Source: Lewinellaceae bacterium
Lineage (GTDB): Bacteria > Bacteroidota > Bacteroidia > Chitinophagales > Saprospiraceae
Direction: 5' to 3'
Length of the DNA: 64,000 bases
NCBI GenBank assembly: GCA_020636315.1
Contig: JACJYA010000017.1
Span: forward strand, 1 to 64,000
Shown: positions 49,031 to 57,031 of the stretch, piece by piece
Position numbering within the stretch: the stretch's first letter is position 1
Layout of the letters: each line of letters starts with the position of its first letter
The notes under the pieces: model-generated
Seen by the model: only the letters and a program-made list of their open reading frames with translations
Databases searched by the model: none
What the model was told of the DNA's origin: nothing
Position numbers and translations under genes: made by a program

Positions 49031-49918
49031 CTACCTCCTCACCAGCGGCAACGAACAACAACGGAAGCTCCCGCCGGTGGAAGGCGCCGCATCGAAAGGC
49101 AACTCAATAACCCGCAGCCCTGCTTCCCGCATGGCCCGGTTGACGCGAAGGCATTCCGGATGGTTGCGGCTGATCAGGGTATCGGGGCAGAGAGAAAGGA
49201 CGTTGGTGGCCAGCCTGGCCTGTTCGGCGGCATTTACCTCGATCCAGTCGTATTTGTCGATGATGGCGGGCGGGATGTCGCGAAAGCCCTGAGGATAAAT
49301 GAGCGCCAGGCCCTCGCCCACCGGGTTGAAGGTGCAATCCAGGTGGAGAACGTCCTCTCCTTCCGCCAGGCCGCGGCAATGGACGGGGATGACCTCAAAA
49401 TTATCGCCAAATTGTTCCTTCAGAAATTCAAAGCCGGCCCGGTTGGTGCGCTGGGACAGGCCGACGAAGATGCAGCCTTTGTCCACGATGATGTCTCCCC
49501 CTTCCAGCAGGATGTCATTGGAGGGCGGCAGCAGGATGTTGGGCTCCTTGCCTTCCACTTCCAGCAGATATTTGAAAATGCCGGCTGCTTCATACCGGCG
49601 GCTGGGCCTGGCCATATTGCATAGAACGAACCGGTTCCCGACAACGACGCCCAGGTCGCGGGGAGTAAGCTGGTCATAGACGAACTTTCCCACGTAATCC
49701 GGCGCCAATACCTCCACGCCTTCCTTTTCCAGGGCGTCGCGAAAGCCTTCGAATTCCGGTTGAAGCTCCGCTTCGGTGGGCAGCCCTCTCTTCTGAGATT
49801 CGTTGACGAGTTCGGTGTAAGCTTCTACCGACCGGTAGCCTTCGTACCGGCCGATAATGACTTTTTTCAGCGGTGCGGTTTCCGAGTACTGCTGAAAGGA
49901 GGTAGGTTTCCCGCTCAT
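49031..49918 (-). CDS. Amidinotransferase-fold hydrolase (DDAH/arginine deiminase-like)
   Basis: 295 aa of the guanidino-modifying superfamily. Conserved features: LEGGDIIVDKG (substrate-binding Glu-Gly-Gly-Asp), the catalytic histidine in VLHLDCTFNPVG, and the nucleophile cysteine in GGSFRCCSLPL (C287) at the C-terminus. These fit dimethylarginine dimethylaminohydrolase or arginine-deiminase-like enzymes; the precise substrate is unresolved. Same strand as the PLP enzyme upstream, separated by a TTGAAC-family element. Confidence 0.85.
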   Translation of the reverse strand: MSGKPTSFQQYSETAPLKKVIIGRYEGYRSVEAYTELVNESQKRGLPTEAELQPEFEGFRDALEKEGVEVLAPDYVGKFVYDQLTPRDLGVVVGNRFVLCNMARPSRRYEAAGIFKYLLEVEGKEPNILLPPSNDILLEGGDIIVDKGCIFVGLSQRTNRAGFEFLKEQFGDNFEVIPVHCRGLAEGEDVLHLDCTFNPVGEGLALIYPQGFRDIPPAIIDKYDWIEVNAAEQARLATNVLSLCPDTLISRNHPECLRVNRAMREAGLRVIELPFDAAPSTGGSFRCCSLPLVRR

Positions 49919-49971
49919 GGCTTATTTAGTATGTGCCTGGACAATTTTAGTCTGTGTGCCTGCTAACTATT

Positions 49972-50064
49972 GGGGACTGTTCAAGGTTCCTGGTTTCTGA
50001 GTTCCTCGTTACTCTGGAAACCAGCGGGTTAGCGTAACACGGACACACTTCATTGAACTATCCC
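49972..50064 (+). mobile_element. TTGAAC-family miniature element, copy 3
   Basis: 93 bases, ends GGGGACTGTTCAA (49972) and TTGAACTATCCC (to 50064). Core TTTCTGAGTTCCTCGTT...GGAAACCAGCGGGTTAGCG, ACACACTT. Best match to copy 2 (38232, reversed). Lies between two minus-strand genes. Confidence 0.72.
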
Positions 50065-50072
50065 AACTATTG

Positions 50073-51551
50073 TTACCCCACCCCCTCCTTCGCCAATCGC
50101 AGAAACGCTTCGGCCAAAGCATCATAGCTCGCTTCCACCTGGATACGCTTCCCCTTGATAGCCGCCTTCGGGCCCATATCCTCCTTCTTCTGCTCCATAA
50201 TCCGGCCGGCCACTTCCTGCAATTCCGGCCTTTCACCGATCATTTCCTCAACTACTTCTCGGGCTTTGAGCCCATGGCCGGTGATGACCGCCACCACTTT
50301 ATCTTTCGGGGCCAGGGTTCCTTCCTTCCGAAGCAGGCCGATGGCAGCCAGGGCCGTGTAGGAAGCCGGTTCCGGCAGAATGGCGTGTTCCAGAGCTTTT
50401 TCCCTTTCTTTCATTAAGAAATCAACCATCGCCTTCCTGATGTGATGGCGCTTGACCTCAATTGCCGTACCACCGGATTGCAGGACGGCCTTGGCCGCCT
50501 GTATGGAATCATAGCCCTCTTCCGCCACAATGATGCTGCCGATGCGGGCGTCCGATTCTTCCAGCTTTTCGATATTGCCTTTCACGGGGCGGGTCGTTTC
50601 ATTCTCCTGAACTGCTTTAAACACCGGGTTGGCATTTTCGATACCCACTGAAACCATCGCGGGCAGGTTCTCGGCCAATCCCAGTTCGTAAAGCTCTTTA
50701 AACCCTTTCCACATGCCGGCCAGGCAGCTGCCGTTAGCCGTGGGTACGATGACGTAATCGGGCGCCATCCAGTAAGGGCCATTGCCTGAAAGCTGTTTAA
50801 CGACTTCCAGAGCAGTCGTCTTGTCTCCCTGTACCCGGTAGGGATTGCGGACGCTCCAGTTGTCATAGCCATTGCGGGTATAAATTCCCTTACTGTTGAG
50901 GCTGGAGAACAACCGGTAGCCTTCCTCGAAATTGGTGTTCTCCTCCCCGATCACGATGACGTCTGAACCGTGGTTGCGAATGTATTCGATCTTTTCTTCG
51001 TAAGTATCGCCGGCTACAAAGGTCAGCAGATGCAACCTGGAGTTCCGGGCAAACAGGGCAGCCGAGGCGGCGGCATTGCCCGAAGAATAAATAACGGCGT
51101 GCTCTGCCTTCTTCCGGCGGGCATTCAGCAGGCAAAGGAGGGTTTCCCGATCCTTGAAACACCCGCTTGGGTTATCCCCTTCATTTTTGATATAGACCTC
51201 GCTCCCATAGCAGGCGCTAAGATGCCGGAGATGATACAAGGGGGTCAGGCCGGCCGTTTCCGGCGCACCCGGCCCTTGGGCGGCAAAGGGCAACAGCGCA
51301 TACTGCAGAATGCCCTGTGAGCTGTCAAAATCATAATCCAGGAAAGATTGCCGGCCCCTCCGCTCATCCGCTTCATCGAGCTCAAATTCTATGCCCAGGG
51401 TGCGGTATTCTTTTTGCCAGGCCTCCCCCCGACAGTCGCAGGTGTAATTCCGGGTGGTATTCTCTTTTCCACAATGGAGGCATACCTTTCTGTACTTCAC
51501 TGGCTTGTGAGGGGTTGTTTTCCCGCCCAAATTGGTTAGCGCGAAATTCAT
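50073..51551 (-). CDS. Threonine synthase-like PLP enzyme with zinc ribbon
   Basis: 492 aa. N-terminal Cys4 ribbon (CLHCGKENTTRNYTCDCRG) and a fold-type II PLP domain: IKNEGDNPSGCFKDRE with PLP lysine K133, SSGNAAASAALFAR as phosphate/PLP contact region, PTANGSCLAGMWKGFKELYELG as the glycine-rich loop, VAVITGHGLKAREVVEEMIG near the end. About 60 helical residues extend beyond. Threonine synthase is most probable; cysteate- or diaminopropionate-forming relatives share this fold. Start 51551 (MNFALTNLGGK) chosen over 51635. Followed by the amidinohydrolase, so amino-acid catabolism or modification is possible. Confidence 0.85.
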   Translation of the reverse strand: MNFALTNLGGKTTPHKPVKYRKVCLHCGKENTTRNYTCDCRGEAWQKEYRTLGIEFELDEADERRGRQSFLDYDFDSSQGILQYALLPFAAQGPGAPETAGLTPLYHLRHLSACYGSEVYIKNEGDNPSGCFKDRETLLCLLNARRKKAEHAVIYSSGNAAASAALFARNSRLHLLTFVAGDTYEEKIEYIRNHGSDVIVIGEENTNFEEGYRLFSSLNSKGIYTRNGYDNWSVRNPYRVQGDKTTALEVVKQLSGNGPYWMAPDYVIVPTANGSCLAGMWKGFKELYELGLAENLPAMVSVGIENANPVFKAVQENETTRPVKGNIEKLEESDARIGSIIVAEEGYDSIQAAKAVLQSGGTAIEVKRHHIRKAMVDFLMKEREKALEHAILPEPASYTALAAIGLLRKEGTLAPKDKVVAVITGHGLKAREVVEEMIGERPELQEVAGRIMEQKKEDMGPKAAIKGKRIQVEASYDALAEAFLRLAKEGVG

Positions 51552-51704
51552 ATTTAGTATAAAATATTGGCTTGTGCTTAAAATAATATTTTTGAAACCA
51601 AATAGAAATAAAATATTACTTCGTTTTTCAAACAAGCCACCTCCTCACACGAAACGGTAAGCCTCGCTCCCCCCTCTCACGAGCCTTTTGAAAGCCCCAA
51701 AGGC

Positions 51705-52523
51705 CTACCCTCCTTTGGGCGCCGCCGTCCACGTACCCGAACAATCGGTATTGCCAACGGTTGCTTCCCAATCTCCACCGGCTAGAGTTCCATTCCCTTC
51801 AAAACCGCCTCTTATTGTCATTGGCATGGATTCGGGGTCGAACGGGTCGGGGTTGAGGTCAGTCGAAAATTCAAACCGGCCATCGATGATGGCCCATCCG
51901 GGCTCGCTGCTCACGGTCATACTTCCGTTAAATGTACTGATCCCACAGGGCCAGCTGTCAAAATCAAGGAAAAACTGCGTGATGTACGTGGCATTCTCAT
52001 TCACCTGGAACTCAAAAGTGCCGAATTCGGAAGTGGCGATCCAGGCTCCCGGCGCAATACTGCCCGGCATGACATCCAGGCTGATATTGAAGGTTACTTT
52101 TCCGGTTGAGGGTACTACGGCATTAGGCTGATTGGGTGGGTTGTCGAAAAAATCCCCTCCGTAAACTCCAATGTAGTCCCCCGGGCCGGGAGGGTTCCCG
52201 AATTCGTTGGCCACATAAACAATTGCATACAGATAGTACTTCCCCGCCGGGACATTTTCCACGGAATAACTCACGGAAGCGCCCGGCCCACAGGCGCCCG
52301 ATTCTATCAGCTTTGTGCCATTGTCGCCGTCGAGGTCATCATCAAAAATGACGGCCCAGGTGCTGCCGCCGGCTTCGGCCGGCAGGCTGAGGGTGCCGGA
52401 AACAGTAGCCGGCTCTTCGACAACCGGTTCTGAATTGTCTTTGCTGCAATCCGCCAGGAACAGCCAGAAGAAACCGGCCAGGAGCAGGAACCATTTCGGA
52501 TGCAGTGATGCGGAAGTTTTCAT
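51705..52523 (-). CDS. Lipoprotein with Ig-like repeats
   Basis: 272 aa. Leader WFLLLAGFFWLFLADC gives the lipidation cysteine, then an acidic spacer and beta-rich domain with GTLSLPAEAGGSTWAVIFDDDLDGDNG, KYYLYAIVYVANEFGNPPGPGDYIGVYGGDFFDNPP. A second half has FNISLDVMPGSIAPGAWIAT and WEATVGNTDCSGTW. Calcium-binding-like DxDxDG segment suggests metal-stabilised surface protein. No family assigned. Confidence 0.7.
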   Translation of the reverse strand: MKTSASLHPKWFLLLAGFFWLFLADCSKDNSEPVVEEPATVSGTLSLPAEAGGSTWAVIFDDDLDGDNGTKLIESGACGPGASVSYSVENVPAGKYYLYAIVYVANEFGNPPGPGDYIGVYGGDFFDNPPNQPNAVVPSTGKVTFNISLDVMPGSIAPGAWIATSEFGTFEFQVNENATYITQFFLDFDSWPCGISTFNGSMTVSSEPGWAIIDGRFEFSTDLNPDPFDPESMPMTIRGGFEGNGTLAGGDWEATVGNTDCSGTWTAAPKGG

Positions 52524-52642
52524 ATCATCTGGTTTTGATTAGCATAGGTGGCGTCAAAAGGAGTGCAACAGGAAAAAAGTAAAGGGTAGGCAATACTTCT
52601 TTTTAAAGCATTCCCGAGTAAAAGTCAATGACGAAAATCAGT

Positions 52643-52650
52643 TACCTTTG
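52643..52650 (+). promoter_or_regulatory. -7 element of the rfbC promoter
   Basis: TACCTTTG, perfect -7 box. Transcript start would be near 52657, which is after the longer start at 52628 and so supports ATG 52676 as the true start. Confidence 0.6.
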
Positions 52651-52675
52651 CTGCCGAAAAAAGAAAAAGAACCCA

Positions 52676-53221
52676 ATGCCATTTATAGACACACCGATTG
52701 AAGGACTGAAAGTATTCCTCCCCAACGTATTTGAGGACGAACGCGGCTACTTCTTCGAAGCCTTCAACCAGAACATCTTCGAACAGGGCGGCATCATCGC
52801 CAATTTTGTACAGGACAATCAGGCGCGTTCTACTTTTGGCGTGCTGCGCGGACTGCACTACCAGGTGGAACCCTATGCCCAGGCCAAGCTCGTGCGGGTA
52901 CTGCAGGGCGAAGTGCTGGACATCGCCGTTGACATCCGGGAGGGTTCGCCTACCTACGGCGAGTCGTACAGCCTGGTGCTCAGTGCTGAGAACAAACGCC
53001 AACTGTTCATCCCCCGAGGCTTCGCCCACGGCTATGTCGTGCTCAGCGAAACGGCCGAATTTTTCTACAAGTGCGATAACTATTATTCCAAAGAACACGA
53101 GGGCGGCATCCGATATAACGACCCCACGCTGAATATCGACTGGGAGATCCCGTTCAAAGACGCTATTCTCTCTGAAAAAGACCAGAACCTTCCGCTTTTT
53201 GGAAATCACAGGAGGGAGTGA
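52676..53221 (+). CDS. rfbC: dTDP-4-dehydrorhamnose 3,5-epimerase
   Basis: 181 aa cupin epimerase of dTDP-L-rhamnose synthesis. MPFIDTPIEGLKVFLPNVFEDERGYFFEAF at the N-terminus, catalytic H61 in LRGLHYQ, IPRGFAHGYVVLSETAEFFYKCDNYY with the catalytic tyrosine Y131, and NIDWEIP at the end. The 3,5-epimerase is normally followed by the reductase rfbD, found here about 6.7 kb downstream after repeats and unrelated genes. rfbA and rfbB are not in the window. Confidence 0.95.
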   Translation: MPFIDTPIEGLKVFLPNVFEDERGYFFEAFNQNIFEQGGIIANFVQDNQARSTFGVLRGLHYQVEPYAQAKLVRVLQGEVLDIAVDIREGSPTYGESYSLVLSAENKRQLFIPRGFAHGYVVLSETAEFFYKCDNYYSKEHEGGIRYNDPTLNIDWEIPFKDAILSEKDQNLPLFGNHRRE

Positions 53222-53289
53222 GGGGCGGAGGGCCGGCCCGTCTTCGTTTAGGCTCAGCCAGGTGAAATTGTTGGATTGTTATATTGTTA

Positions 53290-53533
53290 TGCGAATCCAG
53301 GGCTAAAACGTCCTGTAGGGACGACATATCGGAAGACGTGGCCCCGAGTTAGGGACGACCCGTGCCGTAGGTACGGGACATAGCGATCAGGCCAACGCCG
53401 ATGTGCCGTACCTACGGCACGGAGGTTCATTTTTCACCATTTTTTTACCGATATTTTGTACCTAACGGCACAATATCTAAGTATCCGGCCGGCGCCGGTA
53501 GTCAAATCGCCCCCATTTAGCTCTGGATTCGCA
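53290..53533. mobile_element. 244-bp inverted-end element, copy 2
   Basis: Same length and almost the same sequence as 48594-48837; the left end reads TGCGAATCCAGGGCTAAA (one change). Internal hairpins are identical. Flanked on both sides by TATTGTTAT-type tracts. Two near-identical copies 4.7 kb apart indicate recent spread. Confidence 0.82.
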
Positions 53534-53634
53534 TATTGTTGTATTGTTATATTGTTGGATTGTTATATGGCTAGATGGTTGGTGGCGGCCTGTCGGGGTT
53601 GAGGAGGTTAGGCTTTCCGGGGTTTAGGGCTGGT

Positions 53635-53712
53635 GGGGTGCTGTTCAAAGTTTCTGGGTTTCTGGAAACCAGCGGGTTAGCGTAAGGCAGACACACTTAG
53701 TTGAACAATCCC
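53635..53712 (+). mobile_element. TTGAAC-family miniature element, copy 4
   Basis: 78 bases, ends GGGGTGCTGTTCAA (53635) and TTGAACAATCCC (53712). Core has GGTTTCTGGAAACCAGCGGGTTAGCG and ACACACTTA. Shorter than copies 2 and 3 by about 15 bases in the GTTTCTGG region. Confidence 0.7.
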
Positions 53713-53839
53713 ACACCGAACACCGAATTACCCCATGGTTGCACAACGGCATTGACAAAAATCATTGCCCGGGTGGCTATTGAGTTGTATTTCCTGGTTT
53801 TAAGCCTTCCGCAAGGGAATGCCGTAATTCAACCTCGAA

Positions 53840-54565
53840 ATGCAAAAGTTTTTTCGCAGTATTCGCCGGAGAGTTCTGGCTGAAAACAAACTACAAAAGT
53901 ATCTGCTCTATGCCACCGGCGAGATCCTTCTGGTGGTGATCGGCATTCTTATCGCCCTCCAGATCAACAACTGGAATACCCGGAGGATCGAAGGGAAAGA
54001 AGCACAAAAATCCTACCGGAATATCCGCCGGCAGGTTCTCGATGACCAGGCCGAGTTAACCAAAGTCAAAGGCTTCAACAACTTTTTCTCCGCCCGGTAC
54101 GCCTATGCCAATCAGATCATTGCGGCAAAAGACCACAGCAAAACAGACACCCTCGCCCTTCTGGCCATGGGCCTGTCTCAGTATTCCGATTTCCACCGCA
54201 GCGGGCACATCTATGAGACGCTGGTGAATAGCGGAGAATGGAGGCTACTCAAGAATTCAGCCATCACGAGCAGGTTGCAGCAACTGGAAATGACTTACAA
54301 CCATGTGAATAAGCTGGAAGACATCCACTGGGAGGTCATCATCAATGAACTTTCCCCTGCCCTGCGGGGCGTAATTGACTACTCCACCATAAAAGCGGTC
54401 AGGCCGGAACAGCTTTATTCGGTTGAAATGCAGAATATCGTTATCGAGAGCATTTTCCTGACGAGAGGAAAGGATTCGATTTACAACCGGGCCCTGGAGG
54501 AGATCAGAACCGTCGTGGAGTTGATCGACGAAGAGCTGGGCATCGAACAGGATCAGGAACATTAA
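53840..54565 (+). CDS. DUF6090-type membrane-anchored protein
   Basis: 241 aa. N-terminal part KYLLYATGEILLVVIGILIALQINNWN supplies one membrane segment close to residue 30, the signature of DUF6090 proteins in Bacteroidota, then a helical soluble region with AQKSYRNIRRQVLDDQAELTKVKGFNNFF and IYETLVNSGEWRLLKNSAITSRLQQLEMTYNHVNKLEDIHWEV. Unknown function; probably periplasmic helical domain. 25 bases before the C_GCAxxG gene. Confidence 0.8.
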   Translation: MQKFFRSIRRRVLAENKLQKYLLYATGEILLVVIGILIALQINNWNTRRIEGKEAQKSYRNIRRQVLDDQAELTKVKGFNNFFSARYAYANQIIAAKDHSKTDTLALLAMGLSQYSDFHRSGHIYETLVNSGEWRLLKNSAITSRLQQLEMTYNHVNKLEDIHWEVIINELSPALRGVIDYSTIKAVRPEQLYSVEMQNIVIESIFLTRGKDSIYNRALEEIRTVVELIDEELGIEQDQEH

Positions 54566-54590
54566 TTTACCAACCCAGATAATCAAGATC

Positions 54591-55409
54591 ATGGAAACCC
54601 TTCCACAAGACGCCAGAAAAGTGTTTAAGGAACTGGGCACCTGCTCCCGCACTTTCTTTTATTTCCTGAACCGCGAATTCGGCCATACCACCGAAACCGA
54701 AGAACGCGCCGCCGACCCGCTGGCGGGCGGGATCATACAAAAAGGCCATCAGTGCGGTATGCTTTGGGGGGCTGCCCTGGCCGTAGGCGCGGAGGCTTAC
54801 CGGCGGGCTGAAGACAGCAACGAGGCTATTGCTTTGGCCATAACGGCTACCCGATACCTCATCGATTCTTTTTCACAAAAGACGGGCACGGCTAATTGCC
54901 GGGAGATAACGGGCACCGACTTTTCCAGTAAGCTCCAGATGCTGCGGTACATGTTTTTCCGAACCAACCGCTGTTTCGGCCTGGCGGAAAAATGGGGCCC
55001 GGAAGCGGTGCAGGCAGCTATTGAGGGGTTGGAAAGGAGTCAGGAGGAAATGCCGTCTGAGGCCATAAGTTGCGCTTCCGAAACCGTCAGGAAAATGGGA
55101 GGCAGTGAAGAGGAAGCCTCAATGGCAGCCGGCTTTGCCGGCGGGCTGGGCCTGAGCGGCAACGGCTGCGGCGCCCTTGCCGCTGCAATATGGATGAAGG
55201 CGCTCGCCTGGGCCAGGGAAAACCCCGGTAAATCTCCATTCTTTAACCCCGATTCTAAAAAAACCTTAGAGGCCTTCGAGGAAGTAATGGGGCCTGAAAT
55301 GCGGTGCAGTGATATATGCGGCCGGCGCTTTGAAACGGTGGCGGAACACACGGAGTTTTTGAAAAACGGAGGGTGCGCCCGGCTGATCGAAATGCTGGCG
55401 AAAGTTTGA
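54591..55409 (+). CDS. C_GCAxxG_C_C-family redox-cysteine protein
   Basis: 272 aa. Two halves of about 130 residues with cysteine motifs of this family: LGTCSRTFFYFLN, HQCGMLWGAALAVGAEA, NCREITG in the first and AISCASETVRKMGG, GLSGNGCGALAAAIWMKALAW, CSDICGRRFE in the second. The GCGALAAA block matches the canonical GCAxxG. Family members are small, possibly redox or metal-handling proteins; this one is duplicated. Follows the DUF6090 gene in the same direction, possibly co-transcribed. Confidence 0.85.
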   Translation: METLPQDARKVFKELGTCSRTFFYFLNREFGHTTETEERAADPLAGGIIQKGHQCGMLWGAALAVGAEAYRRAEDSNEAIALAITATRYLIDSFSQKTGTANCREITGTDFSSKLQMLRYMFFRTNRCFGLAEKWGPEAVQAAIEGLERSQEEMPSEAISCASETVRKMGGSEEEASMAAGFAGGLGLSGNGCGALAAAIWMKALAWARENPGKSPFFNPDSKKTLEAFEEVMGPEMRCSDICGRRFETVAEHTEFLKNGGCARLIEMLAKV

Positions 55410-55632
55410 TGTTATGGTTTACATATGGGCGCTACTCTCATTGGCGGCTAAATGATCGGGATTAGCCGTACAAATACTCCAAACTGTTTTCTAGGAAAAA
55501 TCGTAAATTAGCTTTGAGATTAGCCCAGAATTTTCTGAATGGATATGGCCATAAACCATTGGGTATAAACTGGGAAACCATACAGAATAAAAATGCGTTG
55601 ATGAACTGTAGGATGCTTAAAATACGAAAATT

Positions 55633-55869
55633 ATGACCATAGAAATCTCAGATAAAATTCTCAATAAAACAGGTTTAACTGCTGAAGAAATTAAGTTAAG
55701 GCTGGCAATTCTCTTATTTCAGGAAGAGAAATTAACTCTTGCACAAGCCAGTAAGTTTGCGGGCATACATCAAATTCAATTTCAAAAGGAATTAGCTAAA
55801 AGAGATATTCCTATTCACTATGGAATTGACGAGTTTAAAAGAGATATAGAAACAATCAAGCGGTTCTGA
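55633..55869 (+). CDS. UPF0175-family antitoxin
   Basis: 78 aa helix-turn-helix protein. KLTLAQASKFAGIHQIQFQKELAKRDIPIHYGIDEFKRDIE is the UPF0175 signature (AHTH plus a C-terminal tail ending DIETIKRF that binds the toxin). Followed after 2 bases by a PIN-like toxin, the standard pairing. Confidence 0.88.
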   Translation: MTIEISDKILNKTGLTAEEIKLRLAILLFQEEKLTLAQASKFAGIHQIQFQKELAKRDIPIHYGIDEFKRDIETIKRF

Positions 55870-55871
55870 CG

Positions 55872-56360
55872 GTGGTAGTAGTTTGCGATACTTCTCCGAT
55901 AGCTAATCTGATAGTAATTCAAAGGCTTGGCCTATTGTACCAGGTCTTCCATAAAGTACTTATCCCTCCATCCGTTAACAGTGAGATTGAGGCCCTACAG
56001 GAGTTTAAAATTGATTTAACTTCATTTTTATCCAGTGATTGGATCGAAATAAAGTCTCCATCCAATTTGGAAGAAGTAAAGAAATATATGGTGGATTTAG
56101 ATGAAGGAGAATCGGAAGCCATATCTTTGGCCAAAGAATTTAGTGCCGATTTCCTTCTCATTGATGAGAGAGCAGGAACCAACAAGGCCCTTGAGGAAGG
56201 CTTGACAACCATTGGATTAGTTGGCGTCCTGATGAAATCCAAAGAATTGGGGTTTATTGAAAAAATTGAACCCATATTATATCAACTAAAAGAAGAAGCC
56301 GGCTTCTGGCTTGGAAAGAAGTTATTGGACTCTGTGCTCAAAGAAGCCGGGGAAAGATAA
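55872..56360 (+). CDS. DUF3368 PIN-domain toxin
   Basis: 162 aa, starts with GTG. VVCDTSPIANLIVIQRLGLL holds the first acidic site; DEGESEAISLAKEFSADFLLIDERAGTNKALEEGL holds the second and third acids of the PIN metal site; VGVLMKSKELGFI is the family's C-terminal part. Predicted endoribonuclease, kept silent by the UPF0175 antitoxin just upstream. Confidence 0.88.
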   Translation: MVVVCDTSPIANLIVIQRLGLLYQVFHKVLIPPSVNSEIEALQEFKIDLTSFLSSDWIEIKSPSNLEEVKKYMVDLDEGESEAISLAKEFSADFLLIDERAGTNKALEEGLTTIGLVGVLMKSKELGFIEKIEPILYQLKEEAGFWLGKKLLDSVLKEAGER

Positions 56361-56390
56361 GAGAACATAACATCACCAAAACCAAAACCA

Positions 56391-56939
56391 ATGTTTATCC
56401 TACTCGCAGTCGCCGTCATTCTGGGTATCTGGGCCGTCACGGCCTACAACAAAGGCGTCAAACTCCGCAACCAGGTGGAAGAAGCCTGGAGCGGTATCTC
56501 CGTGCAGCTCAAGCGCCGCTACGACCTCATTCCCAACCTCGTCAACACCGTCAAGGGCTACGCACAGCACGAGCAGGAGACCCTGGAGAAGGTGATCAAC
56601 CTGCGCAACCGGGCACAGGCCGTACCCGATACCGACCACGCCGGCCAGGCGCAGGCCGAACAGGCGCTTTCTGCCGGCATTCGCGGCATCTTCGCCCTGG
56701 CCGAGAACTATCCGGAGCTCAAGGCCAACGAGAACTTCCGGGAGCTGCAACGCTCCCTTGCCGACATCGAGGATCACATCCAGAATGCCCGCCGGTACTA
56801 CAACGCCGTCGTGCGCGACAACAACAACTATGTAGAGACTTTCCCTACCATGGTTATCGCCCAGATGGGCGGCTTTACCCCCTATTCTTATTTTGAGATC
56901 GACGATCAGGAGCGGCAGAATGTGAAGGTGGAATTTTGA
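56391..56939 (+). CDS. lemA: LemA-family protein
   Basis: 182 aa. One N-terminal membrane helix (FILLAVAVILGIWAVTAYNKG), then the long helical LemA domain with LRNQVEEAWSGISVQLKRRYDLIPNLVNTVKGYAQHEQETLEKVINLRNRA, and YYNAVVRDNNNYVETFP at the end. Found in pair with DUF2207 (next gene), a common arrangement of unknown role in the envelope. Confidence 0.93.
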   Translation: MFILLAVAVILGIWAVTAYNKGVKLRNQVEEAWSGISVQLKRRYDLIPNLVNTVKGYAQHEQETLEKVINLRNRAQAVPDTDHAGQAQAEQALSAGIRGIFALAENYPELKANENFRELQRSLADIEDHIQNARRYYNAVVRDNNNYVETFPTMVIAQMGGFTPYSYFEIDDQERQNVKVEF

Positions 56940-56953
56940 CACCGGAACCATCT

Positions 56954-57002
56954 CAACCTGCCGGGTTTCAATGAAGCCTTTTTGAGTAAACCCGGCAGGT
57001 TG
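56954..57002. repeat. 15-bp perfect inverted repeat between lemA and DUF2207
   Basis: CAACCTGCCGGGTTT (56954-56968) and AAACCCGGCAGGTTG (56988-57002) around a 19-base loop. AACCTGCC...GGTT-type palindromes are frequent in Bacteroidota intergenic regions. It may form an attenuating or mRNA-stabilising hairpin between the two co-directional genes. Confidence 0.6.
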
Positions 57003-57031
57003 GAGTTAAAATTTAAGGAGCATAGAACCTG

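Larger units (their letters stand above)
53222..53839. other. Repeat-filled intergenic region
   Basis: About 618 bases without a gene: TATTGTTAT tract, the 244-bp element (53290-53533), a further TATTGTTAT tract, a TTGAAC-family element (53635-53712), then about 125 bases before the DUF6090 gene. Open frames seen here are inside repeats. Confidence 0.6.

Noticed and set aside
53701..53883. 60-codon plus-strand frame
   Set aside because: Begins in a TTGAAC element end and overlaps the start of the DUF6090 gene.
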